From: Erysipelotrichaceae bacterium | Lineage (GTDB): Bacteria; Bacillota_I; Bacilli_A; Erysipelotrichales; Erysipelotrichaceae | Length of the DNA: 5,075 nucleotides | NCBI GenBank assembly: GCA_017511325.1 | Contig: JAFWKS010000012.1 | Coordinates: 1 to 5,075, forward strand | Reading direction: 5' to 3' | Part shown: in pieces, positions 4,790 through 5,075 of the stretch | Numbering within the stretch: position 1 is the first letter of the stretch | Layout: every line of letters begins with the position of its first letter | Program-made: the position numbers and the translations under genes | The notes under the pieces: generated by a model | Seen by the model: only the letters and a program-made list of their open reading frames with translations | What the model was told of the DNA's origin: nothing | Databases searched by the model: none

Positions 4790-4936
4790 ATGGACAGAGA
4801 AGAAATGATAAAGGAACTCATGGAAAATGAAGGGTTAAGCGAAGATGAAGCTGAAGAAAAACTTGTTCAGTATGAAGAAGAAGAGGAACATCTTGGCTAC
4901 TTCAGATTCATGGAGATCTTTGATCAGCATAAATAA
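4790..4936 (+). CDS. 48-residue highly acidic helical miniprotein, unknown function
   Basis: The frame opens at ATG 4790 and encodes a protein with about 40% Asp/Glu. A helix with MIKELMEN is followed by an EGLS turn, a second helix (EDEAEEKLVQY), a Glu run (29-33) and an aromatic tail HLGYFRFMEIF. I do not recognise a family; the helix-GLS-helix layout is like small UBA-type domains. Start choice is uncertain: ATG 4790 has no clear ribosome binding site, ATG 4805 has only GAGAAG nearby, and ATG 4820 has AAAGGA four bases upstream but would lose ten residues. A TATACT at 4764-4769 may be its -10. The stop codon abuts the A-run of a strong hairpin, and the neighbour on the right is convergent. 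The start-to-turn pattern matches the 44-residue protein at 1868-2002. Confidence 0.6.
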   Translation: MDREEMIKELMENEGLSEDEAEEKLVQYEEEEEHLGYFRFMEIFDQHK

Positions 4937-4966
4937 AAAAGGGGAGAGATGCTGATGCATCCCTCC
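4935..4966. terminator. strong terminator between convergent genes
   Basis: GGAGAGATGC (4943-4952) and GCATCCCTCC (4957-4966) form a ten-base stem with a four-base loop and one position that is a G-U pair only in the minus-strand RNA. On the minus strand it is followed by six Ts (complement of 4935-4940), which ends the gene whose stop lies at 4980. On the plus strand the tail is only TTTAG, so it is a weaker stop for the miniprotein gene, whose TAA overlaps the A-run. Confidence 0.85.
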
Positions 4967-4979
4967 TTTAGCAAAAGGT

Positions 4980-5075
4980 CTATTCAATTCCAGTGAAAGG
5001 AATTGTATAGGCAGGTTCAGGATCATCCTGACCGGGTTCATCAGGAGTGATCGATCTTTTTCTGATGTCAAATCT
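4980..5075 (-). CDS. C-terminal end of a gene running off the window
   Basis: The last 31 codons of a minus-strand gene are present, ending in TAG at 4982-4980. They encode a basic RKR patch, an acidic proline-rich stretch with TPDEPGQDDPEP, and a final AYTIPFTGIE. The tail looks like a disordered linker followed by a short fixed end, and I do not recognise the protein. The strong minus-strand terminator 14 bases downstream of the stop supports this frame. Two perfect inverted repeats lie inside it: CAATTCC/GGAATTG (4985-5005) and TCAGGAT/ATCCTGA (5017-5031). A longer antisense-looking frame in the same place (4835-5071) runs through the terminator and the miniprotein gene and is a shadow. 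Confidence 0.65.
   Translation of the reverse strand, partial: RFDIRKRSITPDEPGQDDPEPAYTIPFTGIE

Overview
The window looks like chromosomal DNA of a low-GC Gram-positive bacterium (Bacillota; the Erysipelotrichia/Clostridia side is a guess). The reasons are AT-rich spacers, strong AAGGAG-type ribosome binding sites, A/T-ending codons and compact intrinsic terminators. I see no rRNA, tRNA, CRISPR array, insertion sequence or phage gene.

Left part (1-1660, plus strand): the first ~400 bases hold no confident gene. They contain a GC-richer, Cys/Thr-rich open frame without a clear start, a good promoter (200-229) and an inverted repeat (303-340). A two-gene unit follows: a single-pass membrane protein of the DUF4230 family (410-1201), then a 98-residue peptide (1257-1553). 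The peptide joins a double-glycine-type leader (VSGG) to a C2H2-like Cys/His cluster. A clean terminator lies at 1624-1660.

Middle part (1660-2700): a bidirectional terminator (1801-1828) ends a 44-codon minus-strand gene (1868-2002). Between that gene and a plus-strand gene for a possible winged-helix protein (2334-2678) lies a dense regulatory stretch. It holds a 24-bp perfect palindrome made of two inverted DnaA-box-like sequences, near-phased A-tracts, four GGTACA/TGTACC hexamers and a near-consensus promoter that overlaps one hexamer. This is the most unusual non-coding part of the window.

Right part (2700-4641, minus strand): a two-gene operon encodes an acetamidase/formamidase-family hydrolase followed, with a 16-nt overlap, by a PdxA-family dehydrogenase. 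The active-site wording (YHDQGHIP) fits the catabolic PdxA2 branch better than vitamin B6 synthesis. The pair suggests breakdown of an amide-containing or hydroxy-acid compound, but the substrate is not visible here.

Right edge (4642-5075): a divergent spacer leads to a 48-codon plus-strand gene for a very acidic helical miniprotein. Its stop codon abuts a strong terminator shared with the convergent 3' end of a minus-strand gene that runs off the window. The two miniproteins (44 and 48 residues) share a short helix-G-(Y/L)-S-helix pattern and may be related.
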